A stretch of 64,000 nt of DNA. It comes from Muricomes intestini. GTDB taxonomy: Bacteria > Bacillota > Clostridia > Lachnospirales > Lachnospiraceae. The translations under genes and the position numbers were made by a program. Position 1 is the stretch's first letter; every line of letters starts with the position of its first letter. Location: the NCBI RefSeq assembly GCF_004346165.1, contig NZ_SLZZ01000015.1:1-64000 (forward strand), in the 5' to 3' direction. The notes beneath the pieces were generated by a model. The model was not told the DNA's origin. It was given only the letters and a program-made list of their open reading frames with translations, and searched no databases. Below, piece after piece: positions 1 to 8,654 of this stretch.

Positions 1-1841
1 GTTGTCTCATCCTGCCAATTTGTTTCCAGGGCATGCTGCAGTTGCGCTCCGGTAATTGTCTTGTCTTCAAAAATCAGTTTCTTAATTACATACAGACTGT
101 TTGCAATGTTTGCAGTACCGATTGTCTGCTGACCGGTAAGATCATATTTTGCGCCGCCCTGTTTGATTGGCTTCCCCCTTGGAATTGTTGTGGTCGGACA
201 GGCAAAGATTGCTGCCATTGGCTCATCCAACATTTCCTCCCACACCTGGTCGATAGTATTCTCCAAGATTGCTTCCATCTTGATATAGTATTTCATCTGG
301 TCAACAAATGCATCTTTTGCCTCTTCATAAGATGCAAAGGTCGCCAGTGTCTTTCCATTGGAGTTCTTATGCAGACAGATTCCCGTTCTTGGATCCTTGC
401 CATTAAAGAGAGACATCTCCAAGGCCTTTGTACAGTTCAGCCATGCACCTCCAGTACGCCCCCCTAAAAGTCCAGGTGCACCAGGCTCTATGCATCCGAT
501 AATGCAGTAGTTATAAGCATCTTTCATCTCATAGCCGCGGTTCATCATTGCTCTTGTGTAAGTCTCGTCATTAAAGATGGAGGGAAGACCTGTACCAAGT
601 CTGACTACCTCAGCCACACGCATCTTGAACTCCATCGGTGTATTCTTATGAAATCGTACCGTAAGGGAAGGCTGTGGTACTCTTGTATTATACGTAGCAT
701 CCAGTGCTATATAGCTCACATCATTAGTTGCATCATTCATGGTCTCCGGATCTACACCGCCGATAGTCAGATTCTGGAACATTGGAACCCCACGGAAAAA
801 GTCCGTATCGACCCAGCTGCGAACCTTATTACAGGTATAAATCTGCAAGAAAAAGTTCTCTGTCAGCTCGGTTGCAAGTTCTCTGGTCAGTGTTCCATCC
901 GCAATACCTGCTTCATAATACGGCTGCATGAACTGGTCATAACGGCCAAAAGATATTCCTGCTCCGTTATCTTCAATCTGAATACAGATATGGGTCAGAA
1001 TGATAAACTGCAATGCCTCTTTAAAGTTACGTGCCGGGTTCCTTGGAACGTTGCGGCAAATGTCTGCCATATCCAGGAGCTCTGCTTTTCTTGTCTCATC
1101 CTTTTCCTTTGCAGCTATCTTTTCAGCCAAATCTGCATATCTTGCCGCAAATTTAATAATTGCATTGGCGCTGGTGATTGCCGCCTCATAGAAATCTTTT
1201 TTCTTAATACATTCCGGATCATTCTTATAGTCTATTTTCTTTAAGTTTTCTTCACACTCATCAATGATTGTCTGAACACCATTTTTGATCAGCCATGGAT
1301 GATCTGGTGCAAAATGTCCATCACCTCCCTGAAAGTAAGCCCCTATATCAGCAGCCTTAATATTGAAATGCGTATGGATAGCTTCTTGTGGAAGTCTGGT
1401 GCACAAGATATCGGTTACCGTTTTACCTCTCCACCAGTTACAAAATTCCTGAATAACAGGTTTGTCTTCTTCTCGAAGTATATATTGATCTTCTGGACGC
1501 TTATCCGGAAAATAGGGATTCCCATATATCATCTCACTGTTCATCCATTCTGCATCAAATTCCGGAAACAAAGGTGCCCATCTCGGATGAGAAGCTTGGT
1601 TTCCTGCGAAAAGGCTACCCGGCAAAATGTAAATACTCATGTTTTGAAGAACATAGTCAATTGCATGAGCTCTTCTGATAATCGGAGTCTGATCTATATG
1701 CTTCTTATAATACTCAGTCAATAACCTGGCTCTTTCAACGCATATGCCATACTTAGATGTTGTTATATATTTATGGAGCATATTGATTCGTTTTGTTCTT
1801 ACAGGTTCCGTTGACAGCTGATAGGAATCTTTTACCACCAT
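1..1841 (-). CDS. Glycyl radical enzyme of the GCxE eliminase class, N-terminal part
   Basis: About 613 residues are visible; the C-terminal part with the glycyl-radical motif lies beyond the left edge. The active-site loop reads YCIIGCIEPGAPG near residue 450: the thiyl-radical Cys followed two residues later by Glu, typical of dehydratases and lyases (glycerol/diol dehydratase, CutC, HypD, isethionate lyase), and not the CC pair of pyruvate formate-lyase. The start ATG has an AGGTG ribosome site 7 bases upstream. The protein would need a radical-SAM activase, which is not in the window. The substrate cannot be decided from what is visible; GRE family membership is sure. Confidence 0.93.
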   Translation of the reverse strand, partial: MVVKDSYQLSTEPVRTKRINMLHKYITTSKYGICVERARLLTEYYKKHIDQTPIIRRAHAIDYVLQNMSIYILPGSLFAGNQASHPRWAPLFPEFDAEWMNSEMIYGNPYFPDKRPEDQYILREEDKPVIQEFCNWWRGKTVTDILCTRLPQEAIHTHFNIKAADIGAYFQGGDGHFAPDHPWLIKNGVQTIIDECEENLKKIDYKNDPECIKKKDFYEAAITSANAIIKFAARYADLAEKIAAKEKDETRKAELLDMADICRNVPRNPARNFKEALQFIILTHICIQIEDNGAGISFGRYDQFMQPYYEAGIADGTLTRELATELTENFFLQIYTCNKVRSWVDTDFFRGVPMFQNLTIGGVDPETMNDATNDVSYIALDATYNTRVPQPSLTVRFHKNTPMEFKMRVAEVVRLGTGLPSIFNDETYTRAMMNRGYEMKDAYNYCIIGCIEPGAPGLLGGRTGGAWLNCTKALEMSLFNGKDPRTGICLHKNSNGKTLATFASYEEAKDAFVDQMKYYIKMEAILENTIDQVWEEMLDEPMAAIFACPTTTIPRGKPIKQGGAKYDLTGQQTIGTANIANSLYVIKKLIFEDKTITGAQLQHALETNWQDET

Positions 1842-1949
1842 TTTTTCACCTCGCCAATATTTTTAAATTATTAAATATGTCATAATTAAAATATCATTTT
1901 ATACAAACGATAGAAACCTACTTTTTTTAGTTAAAGGTGTAATTTTTTA

Positions 1950-1977
1950 TGAAAAAGAAGGACTGCTATATCCTCCT
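1950..1977 (-). terminator. Probable intrinsic terminator
   Basis: On the minus strand an imperfect hairpin (arms GGAGGA and TCCTTC with their flanks, one mismatch) is followed by a T-rich run. It sits just downstream of the broken gene at 2086-2440 and upstream of the glycyl radical enzyme gene. Confidence 0.45.
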
Positions 1978-2085
1978 TTAATGTATAACACGAATATATT
2001 CTTCTATCTCTTCAAAAGTACTTATAATTGCATTCTGAACTCTATATGCTCTGTTTACGTTAGTATCCGCTATTTTATTTTGCGG

Positions 2086-2440
2086 TTACGCTTTAAAAAA
2101 CAATTTCCCAATAAAATTGCCAATTGCGGCAATCACTCCGTAAGCAATGATATATACCCATGCTGTTGAATTGTAGAAGATGAATATAGTTGGAAAAAAT
2201 AACAATGCTATTATTACAGGGATAAACATAAGCATGACCGCCATTGCGCTTCCTGTATCCCTAATAGCAATTGGCAGTGTTTTAACTCTCTTCTCAATAA
2301 GCCTTTTAGACTCGCCTGGGGTAAGTGTGGTTTGAATTCCCCTATTTTTCCTCGTACAAGATTATTGCTTATGGCAAACGCATAAATCGGAATCTGTATA
2401 TAAATCTAACTGCATGAAGATTATACCAATCTGCACATAC
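2086..2440 (-). pseudogene. Decayed small membrane protein gene
   Basis: On the minus strand two frames together give a coherent protein. The first piece (about QIPIYAFAISNNLVRGKIGEF) is followed, after a frame change near 2335, by IQTTLTPGESKRLIEKR and two hydrophobic segments (MLMFIPVIIALLFFP and WVYIIAYGVIAAIGNF), ending in TAA at 2086. No start codon fits the second piece, because a TAA precedes it in frame. It lies directly after the XRE regulator gene in the same direction, so the two may once have formed an operon. The family is not recognised. Confidence 0.55.
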
Positions 2441-2445
2441 TTAAT

Positions 2446-3075
2446 TTAACTACCTAACTCCTCATCATTAGATTTGCTAAGCTCCTCATTAATTTTTTGG
2501 CAAGTTACTAAACCATGCTTAATACAATAAACATATAGTTTGCCGCCAGTAGTTATAGGAAACCTACAGCTTGGGTTTTGTTCCGGGTACAACCGATTCA
2601 GAAATATTCTGTCACTTTTAACATAGGCCACAAAAGAAAGATAATGCTCTTTGGTCATTGGATGGTCAAAAGTTACAAAGTAATCCATGTCCATTTCCTC
2701 TACTGTGATTTTGGGTGCTGTGATTGCATCCGTTGGCAAGATACGTTCTAATTTTCTTCCGCAGCAAAAGATAGAGGCACTTGCTGTGCTAACTAAAATA
2801 TTGCCGCAGGAAGGACAGACATAAAAACGTACTTTATCAATGTTGCCGCTGTCTGGCTTGTTTGATGTAATCTCGCCCTCCATCATCTGTTTCATATCAA
2901 CGCCCAAAATAGCTGATAGTTCTGGCCATAGCGACAGATCAGGACACCCTAAACCACATTCCCATTTTGAAACCGTTTTATTTTGAATACCCAACGCATC
3001 TGCAATATTTCTCTGGGTAAGATTTTTTTCCTTTCGCAGCTTGGCAATTAATTTACCTATTTTCACACAATCCAT
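2446..3075 (-). CDS. XRE-family regulator fused to a superoxide-reductase-like iron domain
   Basis: Residues 6-62 are a Cro/C1-type helix-turn-helix. A Cys cluster follows (C87, C90, C104, C105), a possible zinc or rubredoxin-like site. The C-terminal third resembles the desulfoferrodoxin/superoxide reductase fold: H138 and H144 are six apart, and C184 and H187 three apart in YCIKHGLV, as in the SOR iron centre. The SOR Glu/Lys loop with the first His ligand is not evident, so catalysis is doubtful and iron or redox sensing more likely. An AGGTGG ribosome site precedes the ATG. HTH assignment is firm; the SOR-like call rests on motif spacing. Confidence 0.85.
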   Translation of the reverse strand: MDCVKIGKLIAKLRKEKNLTQRNIADALGIQNKTVSKWECGLGCPDLSLWPELSAILGVDMKQMMEGEITSNKPDSGNIDKVRFYVCPSCGNILVSTASASIFCCGRKLERILPTDAITAPKITVEEMDMDYFVTFDHPMTKEHYLSFVAYVKSDRIFLNRLYPEQNPSCRFPITTGGKLYVYCIKHGLVTCQKINEELSKSNDEELGS

Positions 3076-3277
3076 GCCTCCACCTCCATATTTTATCCCG
3101 CTTTATTGTATACATAAACACTCAAAAAAATAATCTACGCTCCGTAGACTGAGTAGAATACTCAATATTATTTACGATACTTATTAACCAGTATAAGATA
3201 TCATTTTTCAGTTTCGCCTTCAATACTGAAGTAACAAAGTTTTACTCATTCAAATAAATTTTAAAATACTTCTGGTG

Positions 3278-3433
3278 TTAAGTTGGAATTGGAGCCGGGA
3301 AAGAACCTGAGTCGGTGCCGATACCGTTTTGTAGTAACTCATAAACATCTAGTGTGGTTGCTGTTCCTGCCGCAAAATACTGTACCGCCATTCCTAGGCT
3401 GATGATTTTTATACTACAATGGTAAATTGTCAA
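3278..3433 (-). CDS. Possible 51-residue peptide gene (TTG start)
   Basis: A small open frame starts with TTG seven bases after a strong AAGGAG site and ends at TAA 3278. It has a short hydrophobic N-terminal half (IIKISLGMAVQYF-like) and a polar, Pro-rich tail (SGSFPAPIPT). It is divergent from the DUF3781 gene and near an XRE regulator. No family is recognised. It could be a small secreted or signalling peptide, or the tail of a lost larger gene. The ribosome site is the main support. Confidence 0.35.
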   Translation of the reverse strand: MTIYHCSIKIISLGMAVQYFAAGTATTLDVYELLQNGIGTDSGSFPAPIPT

Positions 3434-3514
3434 TAACACGCTCCTTCCGATTTTGTTTGAACATGTGATAGTAAAATGTTATAATTTAATAGGTCATATG
3501 GAGGTGGTATACGG

Positions 3515-3772
3515 ATGAATGAAGAAATGAAAAATGATTTATTAAGCAATCTTGCCAAACTGCATACAACAGAATTGGGCATTGCACGCATAAAAAGAAA
3601 TTTGGGATTGGATTCTGATGATGTGGTTGCATGGTGCAGACAACAAATTGAAAATGCGGATAGCATAATTAGGCAAGGAAAAAATTGGTATGCGTATATT
3701 AACAATGCTAAGATAACTGTAAATGCGCATAGCTACACCATAATTACCGCACACATAACAAAAGATAATTAG
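3515..3772 (+). CDS. DUF3781 family protein
   Basis: An 85-residue protein preceded by GGAGGTGG. It matches the DUF3781 pattern: a Leu-rich N-terminus with KLHTTELG, IKRNLGLDSDDVVAWC, then GKNWYAYINNAKITVNAHSYTIITAH. Length is normal for the family and the frame is intact. Function is unknown; the protein is small, soluble and without signal peptide or membrane segment. It stands alone, divergent from the putative peptide gene. Confidence 0.8.
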   Translation: MNEEMKNDLLSNLAKLHTTELGIARIKRNLGLDSDDVVAWCRQQIENADSIIRQGKNWYAYINNAKITVNAHSYTIITAHITKDN

Positions 3773-3897
3773 TTCATCTTAGAGATAATAGCAAGAATGA
3801 TGTGTAACGTGTGCCTCCTTTGCGTGCATCGTCTATATCAGGAGCCTTGTGTATAATGGCATCAAATTCATATATTTTAAGATTCATATAGGATTCC

Positions 3898-4473
3898 TTA
3901 TAAATTCTTATTCACTATTTCTTTTAGAACAGGTAAAACATCATTTTCAAACCATGGATTTTGTTTCAACCAGCCAAGATTTAAAGGAGAAGGATGAACC
4001 AATGGAAAATATTCCGGTAAATATTTTTGAAAATTTCTCACTGTTTCAGTTAAACTTTTCTCACATCTTTTATTTAAATAATATTTCTGCGCATAGCTAC
4101 CGATCAGAATTATGATTTCAATATTTGGCATCTCATCAAGTAAACGTGGATGCCATTTTTCTGCAAAGCCCTTTCTAGGTGGGACATCACCGGTTTTCGC
4201 TTTTCCTGGATAATAGAAATCCATAGGCAACTGAGCGATACGGTCCGTATTATAAAATATCTCGCGAGATACTCCCATCCACTCTCTTAATCGGTCGCCG
4301 CTTAAATCATTCCAAAACAATTGAGTTGCTTCTGCTTTACGTCCCGGTGCTTGTCCAACTATAGCAATGCGAGCATCTGCAGAAGCTTTAAATAATGGTG
4401 GGATCCCGATTTTTGTATAGGATTCGTTCATTTTGTCAGACATAATTTCTTGTTTGATCTTTTCGAACATCAT
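3898..4473 (-). CDS. Uracil-DNA glycosylase family protein
   Basis: A 191-residue protein of the small UDG superfamily. The N-terminal motif IVGQAPGRKAEATQ (about residues 38-51) is the water-activating and uracil-pocket loop; the C-terminal HPSPLN motif (about residues 160-165) is the minor-groove intercalation loop. There is no Cys cluster, so it is not the 4Fe-4S family 4/5 type. It probably removes uracil or another damaged base from DNA. Either of two adjacent ATG codons could be the start. A second DNA glycosylase gene (tag) lies upstream in the same direction. Confidence 0.85.
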   Translation of the reverse strand: MMFEKIKQEIMSDKMNESYTKIGIPPLFKASADARIAIVGQAPGRKAEATQLFWNDLSGDRLREWMGVSREIFYNTDRIAQLPMDFYYPGKAKTGDVPPRKGFAEKWHPRLLDEMPNIEIIILIGSYAQKYYLNKRCEKSLTETVRNFQKYLPEYFPLVHPSPLNLGWLKQNPWFENDVLPVLKEIVNKNL

Positions 4474-4479
4474 TATATT

Positions 4480-4587
4480 TCACTTTTCCTCCTTAAATTT
4501 GGGATTGGTTACATATTCATAATCGTTCTCTTCCATCAGATGAACTTCCATATAATCAATTGCTTTTTGAATGCCCGCTATTCATTC
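4480..4587 (-). pseudogene. Relic of an AraC-family regulator N-terminus
   Basis: The minus strand reads GIQKAIDYMEVHLMEEN, the usual opening of Lachnospiraceae AraC regulators (WIxGIQKAIDYIEEHL). The expected Trp codon just before it is TGA. The frame then leaves the family and stops at 4480, just before the UDG-family gene start. Only this short piece remains. Confidence 0.5.
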
Positions 4588-4800
4588 CATCCCCTATTCC
4601 TCCTGTTCTTTAATTTCATTTTATCAGGAGAGAATGACGATTTCCTGACATTCCGTGCTGTGAGATGTCAGGACTTCTTTTTCTTTCTGTCCGGCAATTT
4701 GCCATACATCCCATTCAGCATAGATTCTGTCGGCTTCAAAAAGAAACAGTTATCACAGATGTCTCCCACCAGCTTGCCCTTTACAACTCTCCGTTCGTTC

Positions 4801-5367
4801 TTATCCTTCTGCCTTGCAAGGGCAGCCATCCAGATGGTCATCAATCACACCAACTCCCTGCAAAAATGAATAGCCGATGACAGGACCAACAAAACTAAAT
4901 CCTCGTTTCTTCAGGTCTTTGCTTACGGTTTCTGACAATTCATCTTTGGCGGGCATCTCGGAGAGCTTCTTCAAATGGTGAACAATCTGCTTTCCTTCCG
5001 TAAAATGCCAAACATAGTCATCAAATGATTTAAACTCACCGGAAGAAACTATCTGCTGCACTGCTTTAGCATTTCGTACAGCTGCCCTTATTTTGGCTCT
5101 GCTTCGTATAATTTCGGGATTCCGCAGCAGCGTTTCAATTTTCTGCTCATTGTACCGGGCAACGATACTGATATCAAATCCGTCAAATGCATTCCTGATT
5201 GCAGCTTCCTTATGTATAATAGTCGACCACGACAATCCTGCCTGCTGCCCTTCAAGGCAAAGCATGGCGAAGAGTTCCGTATCGTCATGACAGGGCTGGC
5301 ACCATCTGTTATCATGATAAGCAAGCATAAGCGGATCGTTTTTCGTCCAATCGCAACATTCATTCAT
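4801..5367 (-). CDS. tag: DNA-3-methyladenine glycosylase I
   Basis: A 188-residue protein of normal length for TagA, which excises 3-methyladenine from alkylated DNA. The zinc-snap ligands are in place: Cys near the N-terminus (NECCDW), His in AYHDNRW, and His and Cys in DDHLDGCPC at the C-terminus. The catalytic pocket segment EGQQAGLSWSTI and the helix-hairpin-helix region are intact. The start ATG is preceded by an AGGTG site. The 4590-4800 interval downstream holds only an 8-bp stem-loop (4654-4682) and no gene. Confidence 0.93.
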   Translation of the reverse strand: MNECCDWTKNDPLMLAYHDNRWCQPCHDDTELFAMLCLEGQQAGLSWSTIIHKEAAIRNAFDGFDISIVARYNEQKIETLLRNPEIIRSRAKIRAAVRNAKAVQQIVSSGEFKSFDDYVWHFTEGKQIVHHLKKLSEMPAKDELSETVSKDLKKRGFSFVGPVIGYSFLQGVGVIDDHLDGCPCKAEG

Positions 5368-5518
5368 CTCTACACCTCATCTTTTTAATTTCATTGCAGG
5401 CTTCAGCAAATACTTTTCTTTCAGTCTCTACTCAACAATGGCTTTTGTCATATCTTTCAATAAACCTGCCGCTGTTTTTTCATTTCCACTAAGACATCCC
5501 AGTTTACCTGAAAGCATT

Positions 5519-5690
5519 TTACTGCTTCTCATTTGTATTTTTCGTTGGACCACTGGATTTGTACAAATAATCAATAAGAACAAAACATTTCAAAACGTAA
5601 TTATAAAATATAAGGTCAATCCTGAAATGACGTCCCTCAAAAGTAATTCTCTTCTGTCTGGCAACAAATGAAAATCCTCTCCCAAGTTCT
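5519..5690 (-). pseudogene. Relic of a YhcG-type (DUF1016) PD-(D/E)XK nuclease
   Basis: The minus-strand translation ELGRGFSFVARQKR followed by FRIDLIFYNYVLKCFVLIDY matches the nuclease core of YhcG/DUF1016 proteins. The segment that should read DLKTGKLTHQDIGQMD is lost and the frame ends at 5519. The rest of the 5368-5863 interval has no intact gene. Confidence 0.65.
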
Positions 5691-5863
5691 AACAAGAATT
5701 TCTGTAATGAGTGATTAATGCCTGTTCTAAATCACTCTCATAAAAGCCTCATTTTCTACACGCGTTACCGCCTTGCTCTTCTATAATGGATCCCCAACTA
5801 CTGTAATTTCTCTGCATTTTTTAAGATCATTAAGAAATATTATAACCGATTTAGCCATGAATC

Positions 5864-6139
5864 TCAATACATCTGCCGCGGCGATTCGGTAGCATCGCTT
5901 TTTAACCATTGAATTGTTGTATTAAACATTGCCCCCGATAAAAAATATAAGCTATAGCGTTCCATAGACGATTCTGAGAAAGTAATCATATGAGCCACTT
6001 CCGTGCGGTGACGCTCCATGTATGCCTCAATAATTTCTTCTTTTGATTCGAAATTTCGATAGTAAGATGCTCTTGCCACACCAGAAACTCTAATAATATC
6101 AGAAGCGGTTATTTCTGAAAACGGCTTCTCTTTTAACAA
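5864..6139 (-). pseudogene. TetR-family regulator, truncated at both ends
   Basis: The open frame has the TetR recognition helices (PFSEITASDIIRVSGVARASYYRNFESKEEII) but lacks the first helix: a TAA stands immediately before the TTG at 6139. The C-terminal domain breaks off after WLKSDATESP, where an intact relative would continue for tens of residues. A frame-shifted continuation (MAKSVIIFLNDLKK) is readable up to about 5770. It is probably no longer functional. Confidence 0.7.
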
Positions 6140-6315
6140 TTACCTCCCATTAAAAAGAAATTTGAGGCTATGGTAGATAAATTGTGTACATTAGAATAGT
6201 AAATCTGACCCATATTTACAATTATACCGATACCCTACAGGATAAATTCCTGTAGGAATATCTTGTAGCCCACGTTTTTCTTTGGCCACTATTGTCTATT
6301 ATAAAGGGAAAAAAA

Positions 6316-6861
6316 TCAAGATAAATATTCTTCGATTTTAACCAATCCCTCCTTCAATTCCTTCTTTGATGGAACTCTTTGTTTCTCTAAAGTAAAATCC
6401 ATATTGCTCATCGCCAGATTAACCAGCAAATAAATAGTGAACTCATTTTCCGGAATATTCAATGCTTCTACATATTCGCTCTTAAATAGGCGGCGCAGCT
6501 TCGCATCAAAGCTATTTATGCCCAAATTAAGCGCGCGGACAAGCATGATTTTTTTTCGGTTCTCAACCAAATAAGCATTCAATTCCTCATCAAGAAAAGA
6601 ATAACTGTCAAATTTCTCCTCTTGTTTTCTCTTTTTAATGTTTTGCTCAAAAACTTTTGCAAAATGCTCCAAATACTGATCAATGAGTTGTTCCGCCAAT
6701 TCGTAGATATTTTCATAATGAGCATAAAATGTCGTTCGGTCAATTAAACTCGCTTTTGCAAGCTTTGCGATAGAAATATCATTAAAGTGTGTTGTCTCAA
6801 GTAACTTCAAAAAGTTTAGTTGGAGCATTTGCTCGGTTCTTTCAAATCGTAAATCAGCCAT
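6316..6861 (-). CDS. TetR/AcrR-family transcriptional regulator
   Basis: A 181-residue protein with an N-terminal TetR helix-turn-helix (residues 5-52, ISIAKLAKASLIDRTTFYAHYENIYEL) and an all-helical ligand domain. The ATG at 6861 is preferred over the one at 6867 because an AGG site lies at the proper distance. A palindrome TTGTAG-N7-CTACAA in its promoter is a likely autoregulatory operator. The intact gene on the opposite strand at 7194 is the nearest possible target; no transporter adjoins. The ligand is unknown. Confidence 0.85.
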   Translation of the reverse strand: MADLRFERTEQMLQLNFLKLLETTHFNDISIAKLAKASLIDRTTFYAHYENIYELAEQLIDQYLEHFAKVFEQNIKKRKQEEKFDSYSFLDEELNAYLVENRKKIMLVRALNLGINSFDAKLRRLFKSEYVEALNIPENEFTIYLLVNLAMSNMDFTLEKQRVPSKKELKEGLVKIEEYLS

Positions 6862-6904
6862 TTTCATACCTGCTTTCCTTTTATAGATATCTTTATTCTA
6901 CATG

Positions 6905-6923
6905 TTGTAGTTTTACTCTACAA
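6905..6923. promoter_or_regulatory. Palindromic operator candidate upstream of tetR gene
   Basis: TTGTAG (6905-6910) and CTACAA (6918-6923) are perfect inverted arms around a 7-base AT-rich spacer, 44 bp before the TetR start. The weaker outer symmetry extends to ACAT/ATGT. Geometry fits a TetR dimer site. Confidence 0.5.
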
Positions 6924-6982
6924 GTATGTATTTTATGTTGTTGTCGTATGATATCTATTGTCTTATAATCTGTTTATAAAAT

Positions 6983-7134
6983 GATACCAGGGTCAAAAGG
7001 CCATGCATTTCATGCTTGCATGAAAAGGCATGACCTTGGGAGCCGCAAAACATGAGAAAGCAGCCCGAGTAGGGCATATTTCGAATGTTTTTAGGATTGC
7101 GAGAGCACAAAGTGCGTAACAATCCGTAGGTATC
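6983..7134. repeat. 152-bp intergenic repeat, copy 1
   Basis: Bounded by GATACC and GGTATC inverted ends. Inside are a hairpin TTTCATGC-tt-GCATGAAA with flanking pairing, and a second hairpin GGATTG...CAATCC with inner GCAC/GTGC. A copy of the same length is at 32855-33006, with base changes that keep the pairing. No coding frame is convincing. It is either a small non-autonomous element or a structured RNA. Confidence 0.8.
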
Positions 7135-7136
7135 AG

Positions 7137-7158
7137 GGGGCAAAATACCTTTTGCCCC
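7137..7158. other. Hairpin following repeat copy 1
   Basis: Perfect 9-bp inverted repeat GGGGCAAAA/TTTTGCCCC with a 4-base loop, starting 3 bp after the 152-bp repeat and ending 36 bp before the next start codon. It is absent after the second copy of the repeat. Confidence 0.6.
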
Positions 7159-7193
7159 AACGTCATAAAATAAATGTCTATGGAGGTATTATA

Positions 7194-8042
7194 ATGAATG
7201 ATTATAAAATAACGTTTACTGTCGGCGGTCGTATTGTTTCTGAACAAGAGATACTAGAAATGGAACTAAGTCGTTACCATCATGTTTTCCACATATTTGA
7301 TGAAAAAAAGATACCCATTTCCTTAAATAATAAAACCTTATCGCTCAAGGAACTTTTAGATTTGCCACTTAAAAGCGCTAAGATTGCTTTAGCCCAAACC
7401 CGGGAATCCATCGGTAAAGAAAAGACACTAAAACTATTCAAACCGGAAATTGAACGTGGTGACCACATGTGGGAGGAAATCGCGGCTTCTTCTTGTGCCG
7501 GAGTCAATTTTCAAGAATCGTATGTCGAAGTGGAGACAGAAAATATTTCTTTAATCCAGTTTCTGATGTTTAATCAAAGTTTGATGAAGACTAACAATTT
7601 ATATTTGCCATCTACAATCCATCCTGAACATTACTATTTTGATGCTGATAAAACGGGGCGGCAGGTAATCATCGAAACATTCGGCATGTATAAGGATCCT
7701 TCCTATCTTGATTTGAGACTGGGAAGCAAAGAAGATTATCCAGTCAAGCCTGCTAAAGATGTTGATATCGTAATGGCTGGAAAGACTTTTCTTCGTTCAA
7801 ACGGTCAAGACACGAAGATGCTGGGCATGCACCAATTGACTAATACACCAACCGGTATGAAAGTAAAGCTGGGTGTATTCCTTCCTGAAAATGCACCAAA
7901 AGAAATTGCCGAAGGTCATAAATGGCATCTAATGGTCGAATTCAACAATGGTATGCATATAGCTGCAAAACAGCATCCCAATTTTATTCAAAAGAAAGTA
8001 TTAGGAACGGTCATTAATCGGATGAAAAAGAAAAACCACTAG
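7194..8042 (+). CDS. Conserved-looking protein of unknown function
   Basis: A 282-residue protein starting at an ATG with GGAGGT eight bases upstream. No signal peptide, membrane segment or known catalytic motif is seen. It has mixed alpha/beta character, a charged N-terminal half and a basic C-terminus (INRMKKKNH). The gene is monocistronic, followed by a terminator, and divergent from the TetR regulator at 6316. Codon use and the full open frame support a real gene. No function is proposed. Confidence 0.75.
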   Translation: MNDYKITFTVGGRIVSEQEILEMELSRYHHVFHIFDEKKIPISLNNKTLSLKELLDLPLKSAKIALAQTRESIGKEKTLKLFKPEIERGDHMWEEIAASSCAGVNFQESYVEVETENISLIQFLMFNQSLMKTNNLYLPSTIHPEHYYFDADKTGRQVIIETFGMYKDPSYLDLRLGSKEDYPVKPAKDVDIVMAGKTFLRSNGQDTKMLGMHQLTNTPTGMKVKLGVFLPENAPKEIAEGHKWHLMVEFNNGMHIAAKQHPNFIQKKVLGTVINRMKKKNH

Positions 8043-8045
8043 CCA

Positions 8046-8083
8046 AAAAATCTCCGCGTCCATACTGGACACGGGGATTTTCT
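8046..8083 (+). terminator. Intrinsic terminator of the 7194-8042 gene
   Basis: The hairpin has arms AAATCtCCGcGTCC and GGACaCGGgGATTT around ATACT and is followed by TTCTTAT. It begins 3 bp after the stop codon. Confidence 0.8.
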
Positions 8084-8228
8084 TATAGTGTTGGTTTTAC
8101 TCACCCTACGACCATGAATCTTCTATATGCAATAGCTTGATTCTTACCGGGCTTCAAGCAGTTTTCCCCATATATGAATTATAGTTGTAAGTCTCAAAAT
8201 TTCCTTGTTTTCTACACTTCTTCGTGCC

Positions 8229-8287
8229 CTACTTCTGTCCCCTTGACATCAACACTACGCACTCAACGTGTGTTGAGTGTATAAAAA
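8229..8287 (-). repeat. Island junction repeat R1 (RlmD-type gene 3' end)
   Basis: On the minus strand this reads HSTHVECVVLMSRG and then stops at 8229, the typical C-terminus of an RlmD/TrmA-family RNA methyltransferase. Its core TGTTGAGTGT (plus strand) recurs at 16.77, 18.02 and 20.21 kb. No methyltransferase body is attached. It marks the left limit of the defence island. Confidence 0.6.
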
Positions 8288-8538
8288 TGATGTTCACAGA
8301 ACAGAATTATCCCTAGGTGGAACCTCTTACTTTCCCAAGAAGCTCTTTTATAAAACCTCCTTTGAACAATCATTTTCCTTTTTCCACATGATACATCGGC
8401 AAAAATGTTATCAAATATCTCCTTTTTACTTTGATAATTTTCCGTATATAAGATTCTTAAATTTATACGTGCTCTGGCTACCGCAACATAAAGTAAATTA
8501 CGTGCTTTTCTATATATTTCCAGTTCACTATCCTTCAA
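8280..8538 (-). pseudogene. Relic of a UvrD-family helicase C-terminus
   Basis: The frame includes YRKARNLLYVAVARARINLRILYTE, the motif VI region of superfamily 1 helicases (usual form LLYVAVTRAR). Nothing of the upstream helicase motifs is present. The frame then runs on without family resemblance into repeat R1. It appears to be inserted between the two halves of that repeat (8229-8287 and 8594-8635). Confidence 0.6.
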
Positions 8539-8593
8539 TTCACGATTATATCACGCAAAACAGTTATTAAAATATGATTTACTTTGTCCAAAT

Positions 8594-8635
8594 GATTCCT
8601 GAAAGGCGTGGTTAAACCTTGGCGGAAGCCTTTTG
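8594..8635 (-). repeat. Displaced left half of the island repeat (R1')
   Basis: GATTCCTGAAAGGCG...ACCTTGGCGGAAGCCTT (plus strand) matches the part that directly follows the TGTTGAGTGT core in copy R2 (16779-16820). Here it is separated from its core by about 300 bp that contain the helicase relic. Confidence 0.6.
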
Positions 8636-8654
8636 ATTCGTTATACAAAATAGA

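Noticed and set aside
648-1244. Open frame of 198 codons on the plus strand
   Set aside because: It lies antisense to the glycyl radical enzyme gene, which has clear family motifs; no ribosome site or family resemblance.
4654-4682. 8-bp stem-loop CCTGACAT...ATGTCAGG as a terminator
   Set aside because: Perfect stem but weak T-tract and no intact gene ending right before it on either strand; left unannotated.
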